The notes under the pieces: model-generated
The model's input: only the letters and a program-made list of their open reading frames with translations
Told to the model about the DNA's origin: nothing
Database searches by the model: none
NCBI RefSeq assembly: GCF_014205875.1
Contig: NZ_JACHEN010000007.1
Coordinates: forward strand, 101,143 to 165,142
Direction: 5' to 3'
DNA: 64,000 nt
Source of the DNA: Anaerosolibacter carboniphilus
GTDB taxonomy: Bacteria; Bacillota; Clostridia; Peptostreptococcales; Thermotaleaceae
Shown: one piece after another, positions 17,193 to 25,077 of the stretch
Layout of the letters: every line of letters starts with the position of its first letter
Position numbering within the stretch: position 1 is the stretch's first letter
Position numbers and translations under genes: made by a program

Positions 17193-19658
17193 ATGAAGAC
17201 GGAAAATTTAAAAATTTTTGGTATGACCTGTGCCGCCTGTGCTAAATCAACTGAGAAGGCCGTAGGCAAGCTGGATGGCATAGAGAAAGTGAACGTGAAT
17301 TTTGCAACAGAGAAGATGAATGTGGAGTTCGATGAAACAAAACTATCCGTGGAAGACATCAAAGTAGCCGTAGCAAAGGCTGGCTATGAAGCAAAGGAAG
17401 AGGAAGATGCGAAGGAAGTAGCCATACCTGTGGCAGGTATGACCTGCGCTGCCTGTGCAAAGGCTATTGAAAAGGCTGTTGGGAAATTAAATGGAATAGA
17501 AAGCGTGGCAGTGAATTTTGCTACAGAAAAGGCAGTGATAAAGTATAATCCTAAGGATGTGCGGCTCTCTGAAATAAAGCAAGCTATTGCAAAGGCTGGA
17601 TACACAGCCCTTGAGATTGAAAATAAGAATAGAGTCGATGAAGATAAGGAAAGAAAGGAAAAAGAGATCAAAACCCTATGGATGAAATTTGTGGTGTCTG
17701 CTATATTCTCCATACCCCTGTTATATATCGCTATGGGACCAATGGTGCCGTGGCTGGGATGGAAGATTCCAATGTGGTTAGATCCAATGCATTATCCTTT
17801 GAGATATGGCCTTGTTGAATTAATATTAGTAATTCCAGTAATGCTTGCAGGAAACAAATTCTTTACCGTAGGGTTTAAAGCGATAGCCCGTAGAAGTCCT
17901 AATATGGATTCATTAATTGCTATGGGTACATCGGCAGCATTCCTATATAGTATATATTCCATCTATAGGATTTCAATTGGGGATTTTATGTATGTAGAGG
18001 ATTTGTACTTTGAGACAGCCGGTGTCATCATCACCTTGATTTTATTAGGTAAATATCTGGAGGCTGTATCAAAGGGAAGAACTTCTGAAGCCATTAAAAA
18101 GCTCATGGGATTAGCTCCAAAAACGGCTATTGTGATTCAAGAGGATAAGGAGATTGAAATTCCTATCGAAGAAGTGGAAGTAGGAGATATTATCCTTGTA
18201 AAACCTGGCGCAAAAATCCCAGTGGATGGAGAAGTTATCGAAGGGCATACAACCATTGATGAGTCTATGTTGACTGGTGAAAGTATTCCAGTGGATAAAA
18301 AGATAGGAGACAAAGTTATCGGTGCAAGTATCAATAAGCATGGCTCCATTAAGTTCAAAGCAACGAAAGTAGGTAGTGACACAGCTTTGGCTCAGATCAT
18401 TAAGCTTGTGGAAGATGCCCAGGGTTCTAAAGCCCCTATTGCCCAAATGGCAGACATCGTATCAGGTTACTTTGTTCCCATTGTGTTTGTTATTGCTACA
18501 TTATCAGCTCTAGCTTGGTATCTTACTGGTGAAAGTGCAGTATTCTCCCTAACCATATTTATCGCAGTGTTAGTGATTGCATGTCCATGTGCCCTAGGTT
18601 TAGCCACTCCTACGGCGATTATGGTTGGTACAGGTAAAGGGGCGGAATATGGTGTATTGATTAAAGGTGGGGAAGCTTTAGAAACAACTCATAAAATCCA
18701 AACCATTGTATTTGACAAAACAGGAACGATCACTGAAGGTAGACCAGAAGTAACGGATATTGTAACCACTGGAATTATTGAAAGAGACAAACTCCTTCAA
18801 ATCGCTGCATCAGCAGAAAAAGGTTCTGAGCATCCCCTTGGGGAGGCCATTGTAAGGGGCGCAGAGAAAGAAAACCTAGAGATGTTGAAACTAGGCAAAT
18901 TTCTAGCCATACCAGGCCATGGGATCGAGGTAGAGATCGACGGTGAGACAATTCTTTTAGGAAATAGAAAGCTGATGGTAGAAAAAAATGTGGCATTAGC
19001 TCAGCTTGAAAATGACTCTGATAGATTAGCATCTGAAGGAAAGACACCGATGTATATAGCCATGGGGAGTCAGTTGGCAGGTATTATTGCGGTAGCCGAT
19101 GTAGTGAAAGAAAGTAGTGCAAAGGCCATTAAAAGGCTCCATGAGATGGGAATTGAGGTAGCCATGATTACTGGAGATAACAAAAGAACAGCAGAGGCCA
19201 TTGCGAAGCAAGTAGGTATCGATAGGGTATTGGCCGAGGTATTGCCTCAGGACAAGGCCAATGAGGTGAAGAAGCTCCAAGGAGAAGGGAAAAAGGTAGC
19301 CATGGTTGGAGATGGCATCAATGATGCACCGGCTTTGGCCCAGGCAGATATCGGAATTGCCATTGGCTCAGGTACCGACGTAGCCATGGAGTCAGCGGAT
19401 ATCGTATTGATGCGAAGTGACTTGATGGATGTACCAACAGCTATCCAGCTGAGCAAGAGCACCATAAGAAATATCAAGCAAAACCTATTCTGGGCCTTTG
19501 GTTATAATGTTGCCGGGATTCCAGTAGCGGCAGGACTATTATATGCTTTCGGTGGACCAAAGTTAAATCCAATCTTTGCAGCAGCGGCCATGTCTTTAAG
19601 TTCTGTATCTGTATTAACCAATGCCTTAAGACTAAAAAGCTTTAAGCCATATAAGTAA
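17193..19658 (+). CDS. copA: Cu+-exporting P1B-type ATPase CopA
   Basis: 821 residues. Two N-terminal HMA domains each carry GMTCAAC, the first with C13 and C16. Eight TM helices follow, with the TGES actuator loop, ACPCALGLATP in TM6, DKTGT phosphorylation site, SEHPLG and GDGINDAPAL. YN in TM7 and MSLSS in TM8 are the residues that, with CPC, specify Cu(I)/Ag(I) transport. It pumps monovalent copper or silver out of the cytoplasm. ATG 17193 follows AAGGGAG; an in-frame GTG at 17184 sits on the RBS. copZ and csoR follow in the same direction without a terminator. Confidence 0.97.
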   Translation: MKTENLKIFGMTCAACAKSTEKAVGKLDGIEKVNVNFATEKMNVEFDETKLSVEDIKVAVAKAGYEAKEEEDAKEVAIPVAGMTCAACAKAIEKAVGKLNGIESVAVNFATEKAVIKYNPKDVRLSEIKQAIAKAGYTALEIENKNRVDEDKERKEKEIKTLWMKFVVSAIFSIPLLYIAMGPMVPWLGWKIPMWLDPMHYPLRYGLVELILVIPVMLAGNKFFTVGFKAIARRSPNMDSLIAMGTSAAFLYSIYSIYRISIGDFMYVEDLYFETAGVIITLILLGKYLEAVSKGRTSEAIKKLMGLAPKTAIVIQEDKEIEIPIEEVEVGDIILVKPGAKIPVDGEVIEGHTTIDESMLTGESIPVDKKIGDKVIGASINKHGSIKFKATKVGSDTALAQIIKLVEDAQGSKAPIAQMADIVSGYFVPIVFVIATLSALAWYLTGESAVFSLTIFIAVLVIACPCALGLATPTAIMVGTGKGAEYGVLIKGGEALETTHKIQTIVFDKTGTITEGRPEVTDIVTTGIIERDKLLQIAASAEKGSEHPLGEAIVRGAEKENLEMLKLGKFLAIPGHGIEVEIDGETILLGNRKLMVEKNVALAQLENDSDRLASEGKTPMYIAMGSQLAGIIAVADVVKESSAKAIKRLHEMGIEVAMITGDNKRTAEAIAKQVGIDRVLAEVLPQDKANEVKKLQGEGKKVAMVGDGINDAPALAQADIGIAIGSGTDVAMESADIVLMRSDLMDVPTAIQLSKSTIRNIKQNLFWAFGYNVAGIPVAAGLLYAFGGPKLNPIFAAAAMSLSSVSVLTNALRLKSFKPYK

Positions 19659-19698
19659 AATAAACTAAAAAAATCAATAAAAAATAGGAGGAAGAAAA

Positions 19699-19914
19699 AT
19701 GAAAAAGTTAATTAGTATTGAAGGAATGAGCTGTGGACACTGCATTAAACATGTGGAGAGTGCTTTAGGAGAGATTGATGGTATTGTGAATGTAGTAGTA
19801 GACCTAAATGGAAAGAATGCAGTGGCAGAAATGAGTAAAGATGTGGAGGATACTAAATTAAAAGCGGCGATCGAAGAAGCAGGATATGATGTGATTTCTA
19901 TTAGAGCCATATAG
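19699..19914 (+). CDS. copZ: Copper chaperone CopZ
   Basis: A 71-residue single HMA domain with the metal loop GMSCGHC (C12, C15) and a typical beta-alpha-beta-beta-alpha-beta pattern. It delivers Cu(I) to the HMA domains or the transport site of CopA and to CsoR. RBS TAGGAGGAAG precedes ATG 19699, 40 bases after copA. The His between the cysteines is common in CopZ proteins of Firmicutes. Confidence 0.95.
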   Translation: MKKLISIEGMSCGHCIKHVESALGEIDGIVNVVVDLNGKNAVAEMSKDVEDTKLKAAIEEAGYDVISIRAI

Positions 19915-19944
19915 GGGAGGACTCCCTTTAGAGCGGAGGAAAAA

Positions 19945-20280
19945 ATGAAGGATCAAAATTTAAATTATAAAGGAAGTGAGAATTCTCCTGAGAATCATCA
20001 TCACAAAACTTCTCACCACGAGGATAAAACCAAGATAGATCTCATTTCACGACTAAATAGAATTGAGGGTCAAGTGAGAGGAATTAATCGTATGATTGAG
20101 AAGGGCACTTATTGTGATGATGTGCTAATCCAAATAGCAGCTGTCCAATCTGCTATGAAATCAGTAAGCAAGCTTTTATTGGAGAGTCATATGAAAAGCT
20201 GTGTCATTGATAAGATACAGGCAGGAGAAAATGAGGTCGTAGATGAACTGCTAAAGACGATCGAAAAAATGATGAAATAA
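19945..20280 (+). CDS. csoR: Copper-sensing repressor CsoR
   Basis: A 111-residue all-helical DUF156 regulator. The core IDLISRLNRIEGQVRGI is followed by the Cu(I) ligands C57, H82 and C86 in the Cys-His-Cys pattern that marks CsoR rather than RcnR or FrmR. An N-terminal extension of about 28 residues is His-rich (NHHHKTSHHEDK), which is unusual and could tune metal access. It represses the copA-copZ-csoR unit through the operator at 17091 and releases when Cu(I) binds. RBS GCGGAGGAAA precedes ATG. Terminator follows. Confidence 0.94.
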   Translation: MKDQNLNYKGSENSPENHHHKTSHHEDKTKIDLISRLNRIEGQVRGINRMIEKGTYCDDVLIQIAAVQSAMKSVSKLLLESHMKSCVIDKIQAGENEVVDELLKTIEKMMK

Positions 20281-20306
20281 ATATATGTGTGTGATTGAAT
20301 AGTGAT

Positions 20307-20353
20307 AAGCTAGAGGGATATTGTACAAGTGACATCTCTCTAGCTTGTTTTAT
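20307..20353 (+). terminator. Terminator of the copA-copZ-csoR operon
   Basis: AAGCTAGAGGGAT (20307-20319) pairs with ATCTCTCTAGCTT (20334-20346), followed by GTTTTATT. Confidence 0.78.
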
Positions 20354-20571
20354 TGATCCAAGATTCTTATTATGAACGATAAAATTCTGAGATTAGGATA
20401 ATCACATAGAATGTACTACAGCGAATAAATTTAACTTTAGAAATGTATCCAGTTGGGTTATAGTGTGTTATCGTACAGCCAGTGTGTTAAAAAGTGCATA
20501 ACAAACGATAAGAGAATGGTAGATAATGAAGAATAGAGTTAAAAACATAGAACTATAAAGCTGATATCTAT

Positions 20572-20588
20572 GGCATGGCTTTTGCATA
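20572..20588 (+). promoter_or_regulatory. Sigma-54 promoter of the HMA-permease-cupredoxin gene
   Basis: TGGCATGGCTTTTGCAT: GG 20573-20574, GC 20585-20586, exact spacing. Start near 20598 leaves a 5' leader of about 170 bases, containing a small CCTAGT/ACTAGG hairpin near 20680. Confidence 0.75.
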
Positions 20589-20769
20589 TTTTTAGACTGA
20601 ATCTATAATAACAATTTGTAGATGAGTACATGACCATTGCAATAATGGTTAAGAAGATGAAATGTAAATTATTATACCTAGTATCAGGGGACTAGGTAGA
20701 TGATGAATCTAAGGAAATTGTAAGTTTTGATTTTGTTATTATAGAGAATTTAAATATAGGGGTGAGACG

Positions 20770-22530
20770 ATGAAAAATAAGGTCATATTATACATAGACG
20801 GGATGACCTGTGGAAGTTGTGAGAGGAGAATAGAGAATTCTCTTTCTGTATTGGAGGGGGTTGAAAAGGTTAAGGCATCATTTCATCAATCAAAGGTTGA
20901 AATTATTTATCAAGGGGATAAGGTCTCCAAAAGAATGTTCATTGCAGTTGTTGAAAGACTAGGATATGCAGTGACAGATAAACCTAAAACGGGATTAGGG
21001 AATATTCTGCCGTTGCTTATCTTATTGTTTGGAGGCTACTATATTATTCAAAATACCGTTGGTTTTAATTTCATTCCAGAGGTATCAGATGAGATGGGCT
21101 ACGGGTTATTGTTCGTGGTAGGTCTATTGACATCGGTCCATTGTGTTGCCATGTGTGGTGGTATCGCATTATCCCAGGGGGTTGGTGATACTCAACAAAA
21201 AAGAAAATTTATGCCGTCCCTTTTATATAATACTGGAAGAGTAATATCCTACACAGTAATCGGAGGTATCGTAGGTGGATTAGGTGCGGTCCTTACCCCG
21301 TCAGGACAATTTAAAGGAATTGTCGCCGTAGGCGCAGGTATATTTATGGTGATGATGGGACTAAAGATGTTGAATATTTTCAGGTTACCTCCATGGTTCA
21401 AGCTAAGAATACCTGGGATGTCATACAGAAAAATAGAAGCTTCAAATCCCATAAAGCCACTAATCATTGGACTCTTTAACGGATTTATGCCATGTGGTCC
21501 ACTACAGACAATGCAGCTATATGCTTTAGGGACAGGTAGCATAGCAAAAGGAGCATTATCTATGTTCTTCTTTAGCTTAGGTACGGTACCGCTACTCTTT
21601 TTATTCGCAGCGATTGCTTCTGTGATTAGTGGAAGACTGAGTAGAGGGATGATGAAGGTCAGTGCTGGATTAGTCATTATTTTAGGTGTCATCATGTTGA
21701 ATCGAGGGCTAGCTTTGTCGGGGTTTGCTTTAGACTTGAGTTTTTTAAAGGGTAGTCTGAATGAAATACCAGAAATAAGAATGGAAGATGGAAAGCAAGT
21801 CGTTAATCTTGTAGTAGATGCAAGCGGGTATACACCGAATATACCAATTGTGCAAGTGGGTGTTCCTGTGAAGATGATACTTGATGTAGGTAACATTAAT
21901 GGATGTAATAATCCCATAGTTATCCCAGAATATGGAGTAGAAATAGATTTAAAGTCATCTGAACCAGTTGTTGAGTTTACACCAACAAAAGAGGGAATCA
22001 TCCGAATTAGCTGCTGGATGGGTATGATTACAACAAAGCTTACGGCAGTGGCAGACCCTGCTAATTTGGATGCACAAGACTTAGAAAACGAGGAAGAATC
22101 CGTCTTTGGCAGTAATGGATTTTTTGAAGGTCAATATGAGACTGCAGTGGAAGTAGAGAATAAAGCTGCGGTTGCAACGATTGACGGGAATATCCAGACA
22201 ATCGAAATGGATGTAGCAGGGTATGCGTATACCCCCAATATTTTAGTGATTCAGAAGGGATTGGCAACCCGCTGGATTATCAATGGGGTGGAATTAAACG
22301 GATGTAATTATGTGTTGTCTATACCCGATGCAGCATTTTATAGAGAATTAGAGGAAGGGAAAAATGAAATTAGATTTACGCCTGATAAGACTGGAGAACT
22401 TCTATTTACTTGTGGGATGAATATGCTCGCTGGAAAAATCGTCATCGTAGATGATTTGAATAATGTAGACCTACAGGCATTAGAACAAAGTAGGATAGAG
22501 ATACCTGGTGGTGGAGCAAGTTGTCATTAA
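20770..22530 (+). CDS. Fusion protein: HMA domain, TauE/SafE-like membrane domain, two cupredoxin-like domains
   Basis: 586 residues. An HMA domain (GMTCGSC, residues about 10-16) is followed by about seven TM helices with LTSVHCVAMCGGIALSQG and GFMPCGPLQTMQLYALG, the paired Cys motifs of the sulfite-exporter/DsbD-like 'urease accessory UreH-like' domain seen in Cu maturation proteins. Two tandem cupredoxin-like domains end the protein, each with GYTPN or YTPNILVIQKG, NGCNN or NGCNY and a final ISCWMGM or FTCGMNM ligand motif. The C-terminus is GGGASCH. I infer intramembrane Cu transfer from cytosolic HMA to surface cupredoxins. Related fusions are known in clostridia; function is not established. 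Confidence 0.85.
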   Translation: MKNKVILYIDGMTCGSCERRIENSLSVLEGVEKVKASFHQSKVEIIYQGDKVSKRMFIAVVERLGYAVTDKPKTGLGNILPLLILLFGGYYIIQNTVGFNFIPEVSDEMGYGLLFVVGLLTSVHCVAMCGGIALSQGVGDTQQKRKFMPSLLYNTGRVISYTVIGGIVGGLGAVLTPSGQFKGIVAVGAGIFMVMMGLKMLNIFRLPPWFKLRIPGMSYRKIEASNPIKPLIIGLFNGFMPCGPLQTMQLYALGTGSIAKGALSMFFFSLGTVPLLFLFAAIASVISGRLSRGMMKVSAGLVIILGVIMLNRGLALSGFALDLSFLKGSLNEIPEIRMEDGKQVVNLVVDASGYTPNIPIVQVGVPVKMILDVGNINGCNNPIVIPEYGVEIDLKSSEPVVEFTPTKEGIIRISCWMGMITTKLTAVADPANLDAQDLENEEESVFGSNGFFEGQYETAVEVENKAAVATIDGNIQTIEMDVAGYAYTPNILVIQKGLATRWIINGVELNGCNYVLSIPDAAFYRELEEGKNEIRFTPDKTGELLFTCGMNMLAGKIVIVDDLNNVDLQALEQSRIEIPGGGASCH

Positions 22531-22628
22531 GGAAAAGGGCTAAACTGCTGTCACTGACGACATTATTTAAAAAGATATAAGTATAAGAAACTTTTTATGT
22601 CTAATCAAAAATGCTGAGTAAATTTATT

Positions 22629-22668
22629 AGAAGATAAGTCAAGACCTCTAGGCTTATCTTCTTTTTTT
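22629..22668 (+). terminator. Terminator of the cupredoxin fusion gene
   Basis: AGAAGATAAG (22629-22638) pairs with CTTATCTTCT (22653-22662), followed by a seven-T run. Confidence 0.82.
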
Positions 22669-22736
22669 GTGATAGCCTGCTCTTAGACAATAGTGAGTCT
22701 CAAAATTAAGAAGAACTAGTTGAATAAGATGGTAAA

Positions 22737-22769
22737 ATTCATATTTGATTCATATTTGGTGTCTATAAT
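22737..22769 (+). promoter_or_regulatory. Tandem ATTCATATTTG box with -10 element
   Basis: Two exact copies of ATTCATATTTG (22737-22747, 22748-22758), then 5 bases and TATAAT (22764-22769). The same layout recurs at 23680. An activator box of OmpR type replacing the -35; regulator pair 2 at 24383 is the likely owner by proximity. Confidence 0.7.
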
Positions 22770-22801
22770 TAAGCTATGAAGAATAGAAAGGAAGCACAAG
22801 T

Positions 22802-23071
22802 ATGAAGAATGTACGAAACTTAATGAGAAATCTAGCAGAGCTATTGTTTAGAGAAGTTGAGACACCGGAAGAAATATTGTATATCTCTGATGTTGAGGTA
22901 CAAGAAAGATTGAACTATATAAAAAAATTATCTAGAAAAGTGGAGAAATATAAAGCAAAGATTGAAGTTGAAAGACAGTACCTGGAAGCTAGACTTCAAG
23001 AAAGACAAAATTATCAAGAAGATAAAAAAGCAGAAAACAAGGTAAAGAAAAATTTTAGATTGATATCATAA
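22802..23071 (+). CDS. Small coiled-coil protein of unknown function
   Basis: 89 residues, strongly charged, with a predicted long helix from about residue 20 to 75 (heptad-like VEVQERLNYIKKLSRKVEKYKAKI, split here as two runs in the protein). No signal peptide, TM segment or Cys/His pair. I do not recognise the family. ATG 22802 lies 33 bases after the -10 element of the ATTCATATTTG promoter, with GAAAGGAAG as RBS. Two SHOCT-type small proteins follow. Position suggests a role in the same envelope or metal response. Confidence 0.65.
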   Translation: MKNVRNLMRNLAELLFREVETPEEILYISDVEVQERLNYIKKLSRKVEKYKAKIEVERQYLEARLQERQNYQEDKKAENKVKKNFRLIS

Positions 23072-23120
23072 TTAGAAAAGATATTCAAAATCACAATCAA
23101 GGATGAAAGGAATGGTATAT

Positions 23121-23321
23121 ATGATGGGTGGCGGTTTATTTGGGTTATTAATTATCGGTTTAATCGTTTATATAATAGTTGAACGATCTAGTCATGGCCA
23201 TGCTTATAGGGAAGGATACCCTATAAAGAATGATGCCCTTGACATTTTGCGAGAAAGATATGCCCGAGGTGAAATTTCAGATGAAGAATATGAAAAGAAG
23301 AAGAACCTGTTAAAAAACTAA
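23121..23321 (+). CDS. Single-TM SHOCT-domain protein
   Basis: 66 residues. One N-terminal TM helix (GGGLFGLLIIGLIVYIIVE) is followed by a C-terminal SHOCT domain (ALDILRERYARGEISDEEYEKKKNLL), a short helical module found at the C-termini of many small membrane proteins. Start chosen at ATG 23121, with AAAGG about 10 bases upstream; in-frame ATGs at 23103 and 23112 lack a usable RBS. It is likely co-transcribed with the flanking genes. Such proteins cluster with copper genes in clostridia; function unknown. Confidence 0.75.
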   Translation: MMGGGLFGLLIIGLIVYIIVERSSHGHAYREGYPIKNDALDILRERYARGEISDEEYEKKKNLLKN

Positions 23322-23339
23322 TAAAGGAGGGAAATAAAG

Positions 23340-23591
23340 ATGTATGGAATGATGGGCCACATGTTTGGTTATGGATATCCCAATAACGTGGATTGGTGGT
23401 GGATGATAGGGTTTGGGTTACTTAGAACGGTTTTGATTATAGGGATTATCGTATGGATAGTAAAAACAATCCATAAAGAAAAGTATAGAGGAACTTCAAG
23501 TAATGCAATTTCGGTATTAAGGGAAAGGTTTGCTGCTGGAGAAATCGATGAAGACGAGTATAAAAAGAAATTAAAAGTACTCAGTGAGTAG
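23340..23591 (+). CDS. SHOCT-domain membrane protein, paralogue
   Basis: 83 residues. The N-terminus is Met/His/Gly-rich (MYGMMGHMFGYGYPNN), then a Trp-rich TM helix and the SHOCT module AISVLRERFAAGEIDEDEYKKKL. RBS AAAGGAGGG lies 10 bases before ATG 23340, and the gene follows its paralogue by 18 bases. The Met/His start on the likely outer face is a plausible Cu(I) site. Function unknown. Confidence 0.8.
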   Translation: MYGMMGHMFGYGYPNNVDWWWMIGFGLLRTVLIIGIIVWIVKTIHKEKYRGTSSNAISVLRERFAAGEIDEDEYKKKLKVLSE

Positions 23592-23679
23592 ATATTAAAT
23601 AAGATTTTGGATGGGAATGTCATTGAGAATCAGCTTGATAATAGAAGGATCTATAAAATTATTTGCTACGCAGATGAAA

Positions 23680-23712
23680 ATTCATATTTGATTCACAATT
23701 GACCTATATAAT
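23680..23712 (+). promoter_or_regulatory. ATTCATATTTG-type box with -10 element, second copy
   Basis: ATTCATATTTG (23680-23690) and ATTCACAATTG (23691-23701), 5 bases, then TATAAT (23707-23712). Geometry is identical to the box at 22737. Confidence 0.68.
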
Positions 23713-23746
23713 AAGGATAACAATTTAAATCTAAGGAGGAATTTAC

Positions 23747-24163
23747 ATGAAAAAAGGATTAATGTTTGTTGCAGCAGGGGTTGTAGCTTTAGGCGTGATT
23801 ACTACGAGTGCCGGGTATGCAAATTCGATAAATGAGATACAAAAACCAATAGCTATCACAACCACACAAAGCATAGATGCAAAGGAAAATATTGTTGACC
23901 GCATGACAAATATGATGAAGCAAAATGGCTTTGGAAATATGGCGGAAGCAATGGAAAAAAGAGACTACAAAGCCATGGATGATTTTATGAATAACATGAC
24001 AGATGAGGATTATAATGACATGATTGAAATGATGAAGGGCAATGGCTATGAAGGTATGGCTAGAATGATGGAATCCATGGATAAAGATGCAATGATACAA
24101 ATGCATAATAGCATGGGTGGCGCACAGCATATGATGAATGGCGGAATGATGGGCCAATATTAA
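23747..24163 (+). CDS. Secreted Met-rich protein
   Basis: 138 residues. A signal peptide is clear (MKKGLMFVAAGVVALGVITT, cleavage likely near SAGYA-NS). The mature part is helical, acidic and rich in Met: DRMTNMMKQNGFGNMAEAMEKRD, an echo of it (MIEMMKGNGYEGMARMMESMD), and an ending of HMMNGGMMGQY. The two MxxMMKxNGxxxMAxxME segments form an internal repeat. Met/His clusters suggest extracytoplasmic Cu(I)/Ag(I) binding. RBS AAGGAGGAA, ATG 23747. It is the last gene before the pair 2 regulator, whose sensor is also Met-rich. Confidence 0.85.
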   Translation: MKKGLMFVAAGVVALGVITTSAGYANSINEIQKPIAITTTQSIDAKENIVDRMTNMMKQNGFGNMAEAMEKRDYKAMDDFMNNMTDEDYNDMIEMMKGNGYEGMARMMESMDKDAMIQMHNSMGGAQHMMNGGMMGQY

Positions 24164-24217
24164 TTGTACTGTGGGTAGAAGAGGCAGCATAAGGTGTAAG
24201 TTACCTGAAATCGATAG

Positions 24218-24250
24218 TGAGCAATCCTAATAGCAAGGATTGCTCATTTA
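24218..24250 (+). terminator. Terminator of the secreted Met-rich gene
   Basis: TGAGCAATCCT (24218-24228) and AGGATTGCTCA (24236-24246), 7-base loop, followed by TTTACATT. Confidence 0.78.
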
Positions 24251-24382
24251 CATTATAAACTATTCTTTGCAAATAACAGAAATAGATTGAGTAAATGCTT
24301 CTTAAGTCGGTACTATAGATAGGGAAAGTTTGATATAATACATGAAAAAGAAACGATTCGTTAGTACAAGAGGTGAATTCAT

Positions 24383-25075
24383 ATGGGTATTCAAAAGTTA
24401 AATATACTAGTAGTTGATGATGAGGAGCAGATTGTGGAAATTATCAGAGCTTATCTTGATAGAGAAGGCTATCATACTATTTCTGCATACAATGGGCAAG
24501 AAGCATTGAATATATTTGAAAGAGAAGAAATTCACTTTGTAGTACTAGATCTAATGCTACCCGATGTGACAGGAGAAGAAGTATGTAAAAAAATTAGAGT
24601 AAAATCTCAAGTTCCAATCTTAATGTTAACGGCAAAGGTCGAAGAAGTTGATAGAATTTATGGTCTTAATATAGGAGCAGATGATTATATGATGAAGCCC
24701 TTTAGTCCCAAGGAGCTAGTTGCAAGGATAAAGGCTATCATTAGAAGATTCGGCACAGAGTTGGTGAAAGCAGAAATTATCGAATTCCATGATGGAGATT
24801 TACTCATAGATTTTGATAAAATGGAGATAAAAAAGCAAGGGGAGCTTGTAAATATAACTCCAAAGGAATTTGAAATTGTAGCGTTATTGGCAAAGCATCC
24901 TGGAAAAGTTTTTACTCGTGAAAATTTGATCTTAGAGGTCTTAGGTTACGATTTTGAAGGCTATGAAAGAGCAATTGATGCCCATATTAAAAACATAAGG
25001 CATAAGATTGAAGATGAAAAAGTGAAATATATAAAAACCATTTATGGTGTGGGATATAAATTTATGGAGGGCTAG
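24383..25075 (+). CDS. OmpR-family response regulator, pair 2 (probable metal response)
   Basis: 230 residues: a receiver domain with phosphoacceptor D56 (VVLDLMLPD) and MLTAK and MKPFSPKEL, then a winged helix (AIDAHIKNIRHKIEDE, YGVGYKF). The kinase gene starts 2 bases after its stop. The likely targets are the two ATTCATATTTG promoters just upstream (22737 and 23680), which control the SHOCT and Met-rich genes. A -10-like TATAAT lies at about 24334. RBS AGAGGTGAATTC is spaced correctly before ATG 24383. Confidence 0.92.
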   Translation: MGIQKLNILVVDDEEQIVEIIRAYLDREGYHTISAYNGQEALNIFEREEIHFVVLDLMLPDVTGEEVCKKIRVKSQVPILMLTAKVEEVDRIYGLNIGADDYMMKPFSPKELVARIKAIIRRFGTELVKAEIIEFHDGDLLIDFDKMEIKKQGELVNITPKEFEIVALLAKHPGKVFTRENLILEVLGYDFEGYERAIDAHIKNIRHKIEDEKVKYIKTIYGVGYKFMEG

Positions 25076-25077
25076 AT

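Noticed and set aside
20640..20720. Small hairpin (CCTAGT/ACTAGG) in the leader of the cupredoxin fusion as a riboswitch
   Set aside because: Too short and no known riboswitch core could be recognised.
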